A stretch of 64,000 nucleotides of DNA from Isoetes taiwanensis (Eukaryota; Streptophyta; Lycopodiopsida; Isoetales; Isoetaceae). Position 1 is the first letter of the stretch. Each line of letters opens with the position of its first letter. Below, piece after piece: positions 46,092-57,650 of the stretch. Position numbers and translations under genes: made by a program. The DNA is taken from the NCBI GenBank assembly GCA_021234155.1, contig JAJEKV010000207.1, positions 188,001 to 252,000 of the forward strand, written 5' to 3'. The notes beneath the pieces are model-generated. The model was not told the origin of the DNA. It made no database searches and saw only the letters and a program-made list of their open reading frames with translations.

Positions 46092-48393
46092 TTAAAAGTC
46101 CAGTTTCGTTCTCCAAGTTTCACGGATAATTTTTCTGGGAGAAGGATCATCAGGTCCCCTATCCCTTTGCCCAGCAGTAAAGTACAACCAACCATCCCAC
46201 AATCCCACCAAAGTAGTCTTCACTCTGAAGGGCATCTGTCCAAGAGTTCTCCATTTCTGAAATAACAGAATCATGTTAAGTTCAAATCAAAATTTACTTT
46301 GAAGAGGAACAGTTCAAAGAAACAAACCAGAGTTTCTGTATTAAACTCAAAGACGTCCCCAAGGAGGATCATCCGTTTTGTAACAGGATGCCTCATTGTC
46401 GTACCACCTACTGTTATTATTGACTTATTTACAATCACCCAAGCACACTCAATGTGTGAATTTGCCTTTGGCATTGGAGGCAAAACTTTCCATTCCTTTG
46501 CATCGCCTTCAAGCATATACACATCACCATATTGAACCTACATCATCAGGCAGAGGTTCTAAAAATGAGACTACAGATCCATCCAATTAATTGAGAAGTA
46601 TGAGCGTTAACTTACCTCCTTTCTTCGCGAGCACTTAAAAATTGGAGAACCAGGTTTTGGTTGGAAATCTCCCTCTTGTCCACCTATGACATATAGTCTA
46701 TCATCTAGTATCACACAAGCTCTGCAATGGAAAGAAATTCAGTCCTCAATATAAAAAAAATACAAATGACATATATAGAATGTCTATGAAGAATAGGCTA
46801 AGAGGCCACTGCAAAATGCACCTGTGTGGGCCACCTCTTGGTATTGGTATTTCATTCTGCCATTCTGACTCCAGTGCTTTTCCATCCTTGACAGCAATAC
46901 TCCAGTGGTCAACAGCTGGTTCCCAACGGTCTTCTTTGCTTCCTCCCATTACATGCAACCGACCCCTCCACAATGTAGTAGCAGGAGCATATCTATAAAG
47001 TATTCCCACAAGATAAATATCAGAAAAATGAAAATGAGAATAGCCATGTTCTATTTATATCCAGCTGAACTGAAGTCAATGTCTAGTTCCTTTTACAATG
47101 TTTACTTCAGCATATCCAGTTAAGTATCTGGGCTGCCAAAGAAGAGTTTAGAGTCCCTGAAATGCTTTCTTGCAAAACCTTACCTAGAGAAAGGTAGAGA
47201 TGGAAAGCTAGACCATTTTCTTGTTTTTGTATCTAGAACAAAGCTCAAGCTGATTGGTGTTCGACACTGGGGCCCATACTGCCCTGTAATCAGGTAAACA
47301 TATCGACCATCTGTAACCACTCCCAAGTGTGAATGGGCCATTTCTTTTGGTGTATCAAAGTGGTCTATCCAAGACCCGTTTCTTAGGTCTAGAACATCTA
47401 CACGTGAGTGTACCTGATGAAATCACATATTGTTAACATATTCTCCCATTCATCTGATGTAATGCAAGTATACAACTTTGTACCTCATCAATAGTAGCAT
47501 ATCCTTGAAAGGCATACAGGAGATGGCCAATTTGAACAGAATAACCATCCAAGCGTCCAACAGGGCAGTCTTCGACCTTTTCCCATTCCAGTGTAGGAGT
47601 TTCTTCTTCACTGTCAATTCCTTCTAGCTGCCAACATTAAAAATGAATTAGAACTGAAGCTGGTTTAACCAACATATATGAATAAATTATCATAGAATGA
47701 ACAAATAAAGAAATTGACAAGCTGCTCAAGCTCCATCTACAATGATCTGAAAGATACTTGATAGAGAAAGTGGGCAAATGCTCAAGGTCCTAAATAAGGC
47801 AATGCTTAACGATATCCTCACTTGAGAAGAATTGCTAATTGCGCGGGCTCCTAAATGTGTGATGATTTATATTCCACAGTTACACTGCTGATGTAAACAA
47901 TGCGGGCAATACTCAATCCTGCTTGGTAACAATGTGTGACCTATGCTTAGCAATGTTGAGCATTTTCCTCTAAGTGTGATGGCAAATCAATAGACTTGAA
48001 GGTTGATCAGAAGATGATAAAGTTCTTTCAAGGAGAATCATTCATTCAGGCCAACATAGCTATATTCCACATTCTTTGGCTCAGGCCCGACTGGATCACA
48101 AAAAATAAAATGTGCATAGACTCTGAAATTGCACTTACCCGGCGTAGGGGCTCCGAATCTACGAGTAACGAAGAATCACCGACACTGTCAAGACTCTGGT
48201 TATTAGATATGAAAAGAGTATGAGAGGGTGGAGCGGCAAAATGCCGAGCTCTGTGGTAATAAAACGAAGCCCAGCTAACATTAGTGCACAATGATGCAGC
48301 GATGAAGAGAGCGGGGACAAGCAACAGAATATAGCGAAGCCAAGGTCGACGGAATTGGTGGAAATGGGCATGGTGATGAAGTGATTTGGACAT
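46092..48393 (-). CDS. Kelch-repeat membrane protein (type similar to Arabidopsis At3g27220)
   Basis: Seven exons on the minus strand: 48393-48139, 47627-47484, 47413-47184, 46992-46822, 46721-46616, 46537-46328 and 46256-46092. The phases agree throughout and give 426 residues with no stop. Residues 20-38 (YILLLVPALFIAASLC) form a single N-terminal membrane anchor after a short basic head, as in type II Golgi/ER proteins. Kelch blades follow: GRLDGYSVQIGHLLYAFQGY, HSHLGVVTDGRYVYLITGQY, TTLWRGRLHVMGGSKEDRW, GGPHRACVILDDRLYVIGGQ, IECAWVIVNKSIITVGGTT and TTLVGLWDGWLYFTAGQRD. These six make one complete propeller. It is probably a conserved plant housekeeping protein of unknown biochemical role. 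The resemblance to At3g27220 is from memory of family layout. Confidence 0.9.
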
Positions 48394-48556
48394 TGTGTAG
48401 CATGGGGAGAGGTCCGGCTATGGCGATGGAGATCCATTCTTAAAGTTTCAAAAGCGCGGCGGCAGCCGTCGCCGCAAAACAACTTGCCAGTTAGTTTTCA
48501 GTGCATAAAATACTCAAATTCCAGTCGGGTAGGTGTTGATGCTCTACGTAAGGGAT

Positions 48557-48561
48557 AAAAA
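48557..48561 (-). terminator. Pol III terminator of the tRNA
   Basis: Run of five T on the minus strand, 5 nt after the tRNA 3' end. Confidence 0.6.
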
Positions 48562-48565
48562 TGTT

Positions 48566-48573
48566 TGTTGAGA

Positions 48574-48606
<33 letters not shown>

Positions 48607-48647
48607 ACCTTAATCTGGCGCCTTAGACCAACTCGGCCATCTCAACA
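48566..48647 (-). tRNA. tRNA-Leu (anticodon AAG)
   Basis: 82 nt on the minus strand. The acceptor arms TGTTGAG / CTCAACA pair. The anticodon stem CCAGA / TCTGG encloses loop TTAAGGT, giving anticodon AAG (codon CUU). It has a long class II variable arm and a canonical box B (GGGTTCAAATCCC). No intron, no encoded CCA. It starts 173 bp upstream of the kelch gene start on the same strand, so it sits in that gene's promoter region. Confidence 0.95.
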
Positions 48648-49820
48648 TGTTGTATATTTAGATATAAATTTTTTATATATTCCATTTACTCAGTCGAAAA
48701 AAAGTGTGCAGACTCTTATTTGAATTGGTGTTAAACAAGAAGTCAACAACTTAGCATCCCACCTTATCCCTCAACCATGTACATTTGTTTACTATCCATT
48801 AATAAGCCTTTGGATAATCAATTTTTTGACAAAAGCATGAGTGATGTACTAACATAGGTCGATATCATCAATCATCTCAGTATCACTATCAACCCTCTCT
48901 TCACTCTCACTTAATTTAGCTAGAACTTCACTACAAAAGGATAGGGCTTTTGCACCGAATCCTATGTCGCTACCTTTTAAGGTTTGTCAACTTTGTGCCA
49001 GAGCTCGAAAGTGACAAAAATTAATTCGATTGTGTCAAAACTGGAGCCAATACAATTGTGCCAAAATTTTGTAAAAAACATTTGTCAATATAATCAATCT
49101 TGTTAATTTGGGATTTTTCAGTCTGGTCTAAAATATTTTTGGGATTTTTTTTAAGTTATATTTCTAAGATTTTTGGGGAGTATAGGAGCCGAAACAAATT
49201 TTCAGCATTCCAAAAATCGTGAAAGTTTTTGGAGCTCCAAATTTTCGATCCGATTGCTTCTTCTTTGACTCTCCAATTGCAGTTGGTGTTACATGCATGT
49301 ATGCCACGATTGTGGGTCTCCGCGTAGCTTCTAAAATTATTCATGTGTGTTACATGCTGATGATGTTCCCTTCTTGCCGTATTGCAGTGGGTTCAGAGCC
49401 TCTTCATCTTTTGCAACTAGGGTAGCTTGTAAGTTAATATCTTTTTACCCATCGCTTTCTGCTTGATACCATGCCATTTCCTTGCAGAGCTAGAAGGGGT
49501 GCATGATGTGCAGAGCCGAATTGTAGAGGACTTGGAACTTCCAGGACTCGATAGGAATATGTGTGCTCCATCTCGCTTTTACCTCATTTAAAGAGATTCA
49601 CCTGATTGAATGTTTTGCAATTGTGGTACTTGCACGTTAAAGATGCAAGTGGTGTATAAATCATCAAGGTGCATAGTTTCATGGATAAGGTGCACTGCCA
49701 ATGCTCTGAGCTCTTGCAGCATATCTCAGCAGGGTAGATGCAACATGGTGTGAAGGTCGATTCTATTTGAGCAGCTTTGCTATGTTATAGTATCAAATGA
49801 TCAAATCAGTAATCATGTAT
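48648..49820. other. Intergenic, nothing assigned
   Basis: AT-rich sequence without a recognised gene or element end. Confidence 0.5.
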
Positions 49821-50221
49821 TAACCATCATTCATTTAAATTGGATTTATGCCAGGATTTTGGACCATTTTGGCACTGCAACTTTTTCCCGGGTTAGTAAA
49901 TTTGCATCGAGAATGTGACTTTTTTTTATAGTAGCACTTCTTGATTGCATTAATATAGAAAATGTTTTGCATATGTATCTCTTCAAACATATTTCCAACT
50001 ATTTCTCAGAAGACACCCCCACCCTACTTGCCATGATGAGACTCATAATAAAAGTTGGTTATAAGAAGTGTGAGCTGCAAAAAAGAAAAACAGAAACCTC
50101 AAAGTCAGTATCATATCATATTTTTTAAATTGCATTACGAACCTGAAGCTATAATGCCATGCCAAGCATGATTTTATATTCCAAAACAAAAGTTCCATGT
50201 GCTTTGAGTAGGTCTAAATAT

Positions 50222-50385
50222 AAGGCCAAAATGCTCCCACAAAACGAACCAAAAGTATGCACGTTTTGCGGATACTAGAATAGTGAGCATATTCATCAAA
50301 AAAATATAAGTCTCAAAATGCCCCCACAAACAAGCCAAAAGCATGCACATTTTACAGATAGTAGAATAATGAGCGCTGTAAGATT
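50222..50385 (+). repeat. Two-copy tandem repeat, about 100 bp
   Basis: CCAAAATGCTCCCACAAA to TAGTAGAATAATGAGC occurs twice with substitutions. Confidence 0.75.
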
Positions 50386-51276
50386 TGGCCATAAAATTTA
50401 AGCCCAAAATGCCTATTTAACTCAAATTTGAAAACAAAATGCATAAAATATGCCAAACTCCCATAACTCAAATTTTGAGGAAAAAAAGCACAAAATATAT
50501 CAAAATGAATGCACGCTTGGCGTGCCTAATCCACAAAACAACAGGATAAGAACAACATTTTGTATATCCAATAGACAATCCACAAAACAAGAGGAAATTC
50601 ATGTTATCATTTCCTTTCTCGAGAGACAATCGATGTGGAGTTGAAATATGTCAAAACAAGAGCAATATATACCGATAAAGATCTTACACAACAGTAAGCA
50701 ATGGAGTATTATGAATTCGATTCGACCAGAAATTCTAGCTAGTACATGGCAGAAACATTAGGAAACAAAAGAGGGAAATTGCCGAACTGGGTGATGATAA
50801 CAGGCCATTTACCGTTAAACGATCCACAGCTTAGCAAGGAATTCAAAAATTTTCTGAAGAGAAGAAGAAGAGAGGGAAATTTTGGTTTGATCTTGAGTCT
50901 AAAAACTCTGATTCCTCTGTAAAATCTGCGGGGTGATCGGCCAAGTTTCAAAAACCGCCGGGCAGAGCTGGGAGGGGAGCTTCCGATTCGATGGTACCCA
51001 AAGAATTTGGGATAGCGGCTACGTCTGGGGAGGACGAATCGAACGCAGAAAGGCCCTTTGTAGGTGAAGAAGAAGAAAGACTCAAAGGGTTACAGAGGCT
51101 CCCGGGTGGGTTCAAAAGGCTCTGCCACTGCCGTAGCTGGATGTGCGGCTGGATCTGTCCTATTATGCCATACCATGAATGCATCCACCAGAAATTTCAT
51201 CTTAAACGAGAGGGAAAATGTTGGCTCAGAAATCAGACTTACGTTTTTTAAAATTTGAATCCTAAATTTGAAACTT

Positions 51277-52120
51277 CTGTGCTTCTTCTCGGTTGATCTT
51301 TGGCTTCCCCTTTCATTATTTCGTGGTGGAACTATGCTCCTTGATTCGTAACGCCAGATTCGTAACGCCAGATTCATGTTTTATACTTGCTCGGCTGAAG
51401 AAATCAGATCAAAAGTGTACGAACAGGTTAAAATTTCATTCTGTGCCCATCTTGTGCTTCTTTTTTGTGCTTCCTTCTGCAGCCTCTTCATCGATCCCTC
51501 GCTTCCCTCTTCATCCGTTTATGTTGTAGATGTATTCCTTGGATTGCTTATGCCCACAAGAAGACATTAGCAGACGATGCACTAATTTTGTGCTTTCTAT
51601 CTTGCAGATGACGAAATCTGAATCCTGCGAAACTGCCCATGAAATCACATTATACATGACCGTGAGTTTGGATTACACTACAATACGAAATGATTGAATG
51701 CAGCATAAAGGAAAAAGAGGTACCTGATTTGGTCCATTGCGTTTTGAATCTCCAATCCGCTAAAAATGGGCTTCCTGAATTCAAAATTCATATTAAGCTT
51801 GTGCTTCTTTTTTGTGTTTTTTCGTGGAACTTCTTGCTCAATCCCTGTTTCTCCTTTTATCTTTTCTGCTGCTGCAGATATGCTCATTGGATTCATCATA
51901 CTCGCTTTGATTCATATTATCTGATTGCTTCTCAAAAAATAAGATTCAAAATGCATACAAGCGGAAGATTGCTTCTCTAGAAAATTTCATTTTGGAAAAT
52001 ATGCGCCCAAAGTTTGTGCTTCCTCTTGCCAGGGTTCTTGATCGATCCCTGACCTCTCCTTTCATCCTTTCTTGCTGCAGGTGTGCTTCTTTGATTCGTC
52101 ATGAAAGAAACCAAGGGCTT
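51277..52120 (+). repeat. Four diverged repeats with intron-3'-end-like sequence
   Basis: Starting near 51277, 51451, 51798 and 52014, each unit has TTGTGCTTC(TTTTTTGTG), then TCGATCCCT or ATCCCTGTT. Three of them go on to TTTCATCCTTTCTTGCTGCAG or a variant, then a TTGGATT/TTTGATTC word. The pyrimidine-tract plus CTGCAG motif looks like a splice acceptor, so these could be repeated leader exons of a gene. No convincing protein was found. Confidence 0.6.
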
Positions 52121-52732
52121 CTTGGATTCTTGGCGTCCCCCTGGCAGCCCGCCATCTCTCTTCATATAATGCCCAGCCAATCTCTGTATGCAAAGAGGAG
52201 TTTGTATGCGGATTCGGCAAGTTCGTTTATGCGGTAGCCTTATAGAGCCGAGGATGTGAAACTGCCTGGTGGCGGTAGAAGGCGTGTAACGAAGCATGGC
52301 ACATGACATTCTATTTGAAGCATACCTCTGCTTGTAGATTTGAAGCATTGCACACGACATTATTTTTCGTGGAGCTCCATCAGCGGCACAAGTCAGTTTG
52401 ATTCAAGAGACAACCAGGTAATAAGCATGATTTTGTTGCCAGCCTCCTGCTAAAGTTAATGCCCTTTATTTAATTTAGCTTCCAGATGGAGCCGATTGCA
52501 TATGCCTGCAACTTGCAAACTGTAAATGCCGGGGAACTGCCTAACCTATAATGGTACTATAGATATATTTATGAATGATGCTTTTGCATTTCATAAGTAG
52601 TAGGACATCCTGCTTTACAGTTTAATGATTTTAAGGCATTTTTTAGTATAGAAGTTCCATTTGGAGGCATGTGCTTGGGGAATTATTATTGCCAAGAAGG
52701 GCTTTGGTTCTACGCATTCTCAAGTTGTAAAG

Positions 52733-53610
52733 CACGCCAAGCGTGATTTGTAAGAAGAGCGAATCCCTACATTTGAATAAATATGATACTATTAGTTTAC
52801 TTTATTTCCAAAACGCTTGTTTTATTTTAGCCCTCATATATATCTTCAATATATGCTTTTTAATTTCTAATCCTTGCCATTTGCACAGAGGATTGTTTGC
52901 TTTATGTGTTCTTATTATCTTATATAACATATTCTTCTAGTTTTCCTGTTTAATATAAGTTGTCCGACTATCCTTCTAGCTTTCTTATTGTTACTTATTC
53001 AATGGAGATTTTTAAAGTGAATAGAAATAGGTAATTCCTGTCCTAAATGCATTGCCCATTGACTTCAATTCACGCCAAGTGTGATTTGCTGAATAAACAT
53101 GATACTATTATTTCCTGTTCAATATAAGTTGTCCGTCTATCCTTCTAGCTTTCTTATTGTTACTTATTCAATGGAGAAATAGGTAATTCCTTTCCTAAAT
53201 GCATTGCCCATTGACTTCAATTCACGCCAAGCGTGATTTGCTGAATGAACATGACACTATTAGTTTACTTTATTTCAAAAATGCTTGTTTTATTTTAGCC
53301 TCATATATATCTTCAATATATGCTTTTAAATTTCTAATACTTGTATTTGCACAGATGATTGTTTGCTTTATGTGTTCTTATTATCTTATATAACATATAT
53401 TCTTCTAGTTTTCCTGTTCAATATAAGGTGTCCTCTATCCTTCTAGCTTTCTTATTGTTACTTATTCAGTGGAGATTTTTACAGTGAATAGAAATAGGTA
53501 ATTCCTTTCCTAAATGCATTGCCCATTGACTTCAATTCATGCCAAGCGTGATTTGCTAAAGTTTGATTCACGCCAAGCGTGATTTGACTTCAATTCACGC
53601 CAAGCGTGAT
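52733..53610 (+). repeat. Tandem repeats with CACGCCAAGCGTG palindromes
   Basis: A long unit (52733-53080), a shorter one (53070-53222) and a third (53221-53545) share GATACTATTAGTTTACTTTA, AATATATGCTTTT and TCCTTCTAGCTTTCTTATTG. Each begins with CACGCCAAGCGTGATTTG or a one-base variant. Three more copies of that motif follow at 53538-53605. Confidence 0.88.
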
Positions 53611-54194
53611 TTGCTAAAGTTTTTTATACAATTTTTCTATGGGTTTTTTACATTTGCAGGCACATGTATTTTAGGACAATTCCAATGTTAAAGTTATTGT
53701 GGAGTATCTAGCATACGGCCAGTATGCTCTATATTTAATCTTAGTGGAACCACTTTGAAACATTTTGTTGGATTTTATTGAGCTTTTATATGCAACATCA
53801 TGAATGCTTGTTTTGTCTTATGCCACTGGTATGAAAGTACAGATGTTGTCAAAGTGCATCTAGAATTTGATAGAAGTAAGGACATGGACCCTTATCTTGA
53901 GTCTTATTTGACTAAAAAGACATTAGTTCCTCCGTGATGTAAGCTTTATATCCAGTCAATACAGTGTAAACAGTGTTTTGTACATACCAATGTATTGTGT
54001 TCTACATATGCTAATCAAACATCACTTTTCTCTCGATAATCATAGTAATTAAAATACCTGCTAAATATATAATAAAAAAACGTATTCTTGCATAACAACA
54101 TCTCATACACCACAACGCAACATTAAGAAAGGGATATGCAAAAGTGGCGTGCTTTTGGAACAGACATAAATCCAATTTAAATGAATGATGGTTT

Positions 54195-55324
54195 ATTTCT
54201 AATTCCAATTGCAAATAGATTAGAGCCTTTGTTTTTTGCTTTAGTTCTAGGACCATTTGTGAAACTCAAGAACCATTTAGGTTGTTTTGGATATGAGGAT
54301 TCAAATTTGGATGCAGAGTAGCTGCTTATTATGTACTAGGAGTTGGTGCTGCAGCAGATATCCAGTAGAGCTTTTATAAACAGTTTACGGTTTAGAACTT
54401 AAATGGGTAGAATCATATTCAGGTATTCAGTTTTTGCATATCCCACATTCTTAAGTTCTTCCCATGGTTTCACGTTTGTTGTTGTGTTTTGCTATGAAGT
54501 TGGTAAAAAATTAATGGAATCCGTGGCCTCAAATGAGTTTATTTTCTGAATAGTTTAGTTAGCCATAGTTCTACTCTAAATAGCTGAACTTTTGATGCCA
54601 TTTGTAGTTTATGCAGAGCATTTTTAGGTTAGCTTTGGCATTATGCTATGTTCTGGTTGCTTATATTATGAGGACGATTTTCTGGCTTCGCACAGAAAGA
54701 ATATATGGAGCTTCGCATGCCTCTTCTTATTTTGGGCCATGTGAGTTTATCTATTACCCTGTATCATGTACTGTCCTATTTAAATATGGGGTTCTCAATC
54801 CGACAACATTTAATTTATTTGGCAGTTATGTCATAATGTAATGCATGATCTACATTAGCTTTACAGAGCTTTCCTTGCAAATTTTGCACAAAGTGTTATG
54901 AGTAGACTGTTAGTAGGCCTTTTTCACAAAGCATGGTTGCACTCTTAGAAACCAATTGTAGGTCTCTATCTTTATCCTGATCGTTGCAGCAAGTTTGTCA
55001 CTACTCTGATACCATAATTAGTAGTGATACAAGGGCTACGAATAAAGGAAGATATTTTGCCGTCTTCAATGGTCAATACAATTAACACCAGTGCGATGGA
55101 ACAGGAGCTAGATAAGGAAGGAGGTGACTGCAAACGTGACCAAAGTCAAACATGGTATTTTCATATTCAACCTTCTCAACAGCTGATCCACATTTGATGG
55201 GCCCAATTTTCAGGATTACGCATTTGCTTTGTCTAACCATCAAATAATGGCAATATTTGGAAGAGACTGATGGGGTCTTTGCTGGTTTATCCTCCACATA
55301 AGATTTGCAAACAATACAGCAACA
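54195..55324. other. Intergenic, upstream of the GH1 pseudogene
   Basis: AT-rich, no recognised gene. Confidence 0.5.
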
Positions 55325-57650
55325 ATGGGATTTCCTAAGGGATTCATTTTTGGCATTTCCTCTTCTGCTTACCAGGTTTTCATACCCTCTTCCCCAACAT
55401 TGTGCAGAATGTACATGTATTAGTTAGCATGTGGCAAAGCATGCGATATTACAGGCTTGAGAGCAGAACACCTGAAGGCAGGGGGGCCAATTTTGACAGA
55501 AGTAATAGCATTACTTTTTAACCAAGTAATTTGGGAAGGGTTCCCAACCGAGTGGAGCATGAGCAGTATCCAGCCCATTTATAAGAAAGGAGACGTAGAG
55601 GACCCCAGAAACTATCGCACAATCATGATAAGTCCAATTCTAGCTAAACTATTTGGTAAAGTTTTTTATCTTAAGCTGACAAAATGGGCAAATGAAAATG
55701 GCATTAGAGCAAAGGGGCAAGCAGGTTTCCGGGCCGAGTATGGAACTCTTGATCATTTGATCACACTTCGCACGATAGTGGAGGAAGCTAAGTCCAAGAA
55801 CAAAGCTTTGATTTGCTGCTTTATTGATTTTGCAAAGGCCTTCGATACGGTTTTGTGGCAAAAATTAATAGACAGACTAACACAGTTGGGGGTGCCCAAA
55901 GAATGGATCATTGCAGTGGGAAGACTCTACCAAAATGTGCAAGGAAAAGTGGTCACTCCAATGGGTATGACAAGGGCAATACCTAGTGATGTAGGGGTGA
56001 AGCAAGGCCTGCCCAATGTCACCTACTCTATTTGGTCTATATGTGGATCAGCTTGAAAGCTTTCTCCAAGCAAAAGGTTGCAAATTCCCACGGATACATG
56101 AGGAGCTAGTGGTGCTATTGCTTTTTGCCAATGATCTGCTGCTCTCAGCATATTTTCAGGAGGATATGCAAGGACAGTTGGATGCGCTTGCCGATTTTTG
56201 CAACAGGTTTGACCTTACTGTAAATTTGAATAAGACTAAGCTTGTATGCTTTGGTAAAATTGAGGCTAATATTATATATCAAAGAGAAAGAATAGAACAT
56301 GTTAATTTTTACAAATACCTTGGGCATGAAGTGTATGCAGGCAGGAGAAGCTGGACCCAAGGAATTGACAGTCGGATTTCAGCTGCATTGAAATTCTATG
56401 CGATGCTTAATCAGGGCAGGCAAGCAAATGTGTGGTCTTGGCCAATATGGAAGCGCTTATTTGACATATTAGTCATGCCAGTTGCTTTGTATGCTTGTGA
56501 ACTATGGGGGTCGTCCTTGCCAAAAGGGAAGTGGAATGCGTTGGAGCAAATACAAAAAACATTACTACATATGGTTTTTAAAGTGAAAAGATCAGTGACA
56601 TATGAGATTCTGTTAATGGAAAGTGGATCATACCCATTGGAGATCCAAGCAGCTTGGCAAACTGCCCGATACTTGAATAAAAGAGTAGAGGGAACATCTT
56701 TGGCATGTGTGGCAATCCAGACCTCCACGGCCTTGGGAGGGAGGGGAAAAGCAAGCTGGCATAAGGATGTAACACGATGGTTTAACCGATTACATCTTAC
56801 AATGGCTGATTTTGGGGAAGATTTTAAACAAAAAGCATTTGAGCGGTACATTGGGTTACGCGGATAAGAAAAAGGTCGATACTATTTGGAAGACTTTACT
56901 CCGAAGCAAAACATGGCATTCAGATTATATCTTGGTCATAAGAACATGTACAGGGAATGGTACAAGCAATAGCTCGAATCGCATGGGTTCACATCATCTT
57001 ATGATTGAAAAGCAGGGGAGATGGTCGGGGGCTTCCTAGGGAAGAAAGGACATGCAGATGCAAGCAGGATATTGAAACAGAATCACATGTAATATTTCAT
57101 TGCCCTCGGTTCCATTCACTTCGGGAAAAGTACTCCCAAGTGGATTGGGACCATGAGAACTTGGCAACTCTTTTTCAAAAATACTATACAATATGCCAAG
57201 TGGCAAAATTCATTAGAGAGCTCCTTGAGAACATTGACAATAGTGAAAAAGATACTCTTATCAGTAGAGAGTAGACGTAAAAATTGTAAGAGTTGTCCCA
57301 TGGCCTACGGGTCTTTGTTGGACGTTAATAAATCTTATTATTATTATTAGTCAGTTACTCGAAATCTTATGCATTAATGAATCAACTGTGCTTTTCAGTA
57401 TGAAGGTGCAGTTAAAGAAAGTGCCATAAATCCAAGTCTATGGGACACATTCTCCCACTCTTTTGGTTAGCGGAACCATCTATGGTTCTAGCATTCTCAA
57501 AATTGCTGCAAGATTGTACTTCGTTAAGGGAGACCGACCTTATTTTTTTTAATAGTTTTTTTTTCTAAGCAAACTTTGCAGGAGGACATAGCATTGATGA
57601 AATAAATGGACATGGATACATAGCGCTTTGTAATTTTTTTGTTTTGAATG
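55325..57650 (+). pseudogene. GH1 beta-glucosidase 5' exons, broken
   Basis: Exon 1 (55325-55375) reads MGFPKGFIFGISSSAYQ and ends in a GT donor. Exon 2 (57399-57465, after TTTTCAG) reads YEGAVKESAINPSLWDTFSH. Both match the first exons of plant family 1 glycoside hydrolases (FPxxFxFGxxSSAYQ, then YEGAxxEGxxxPSxWDTFxH), with the usual phases 0 and 1. A later piece from 57582 (after TTTGCAG) reads EDIALMK-stop-MDMDT-stop-RF. This corresponds to the EDxxLMKxMxMDxYRFS exon with two stops, and the homology then ends. No catalytic Glu region is present. Exon 1 has no signal peptide. The LINE at 55453-57349 lies in intron 1; without it the intron would be about 126 bp. Confidence 0.82.
55453..57349 (+). 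mobile_element. 5'-truncated LINE in GH1 intron 1
   Basis: The reverse transcriptase frame runs from LRAEHLKAGGPILTEVIAL through YKKGDVEDPRNYRTIMISPI and CFIDFAKAFDTVLWQKLI (motif A). It then shifts frame near 56025. The second frame (56016-56867) has motif C as LLFANDLLLSA, where FADD is usual, then YLGHEVYAGRRSW and YACELWGSSLPKGKWNALEQ. A third frame ends with the Cys/His tail RTCRCKQDIETESHVIFHCP. The 3' end is GGACGTTAATAAATC plus TTA repeats (57335-57349). The endonuclease part is missing. The sequence is better preserved than the 30-kb copy, so this insertion is younger. Confidence 0.88.

Larger units (their letters stand above)
49821..54194. mobile_element. Possible 4.4-kb element framed by 32-bp inverted repeats
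   Basis: AACCATCATTCATTTAAATT and onward to 49852 returns as reverse complement at 54163-54194 (30 of 32 bases). Inside, near each end, lie CACGCCAAGCGTG palindromes: one in inverted orientation near 50510, five or six in direct orientation at 52.7-53.6 kb. Terminal inverted repeats plus subterminal palindromes are typical of DNA transposons. No transposase was recognised and no target duplication was identified. Confidence 0.4.

Noticed and set aside
50991-51258. Short protein gene starting MVPKEFGIAATSGEDESN
   Set aside because: Plausible start, but the frame has no motif, overlaps competing frames on both strands and shows no splice continuation.
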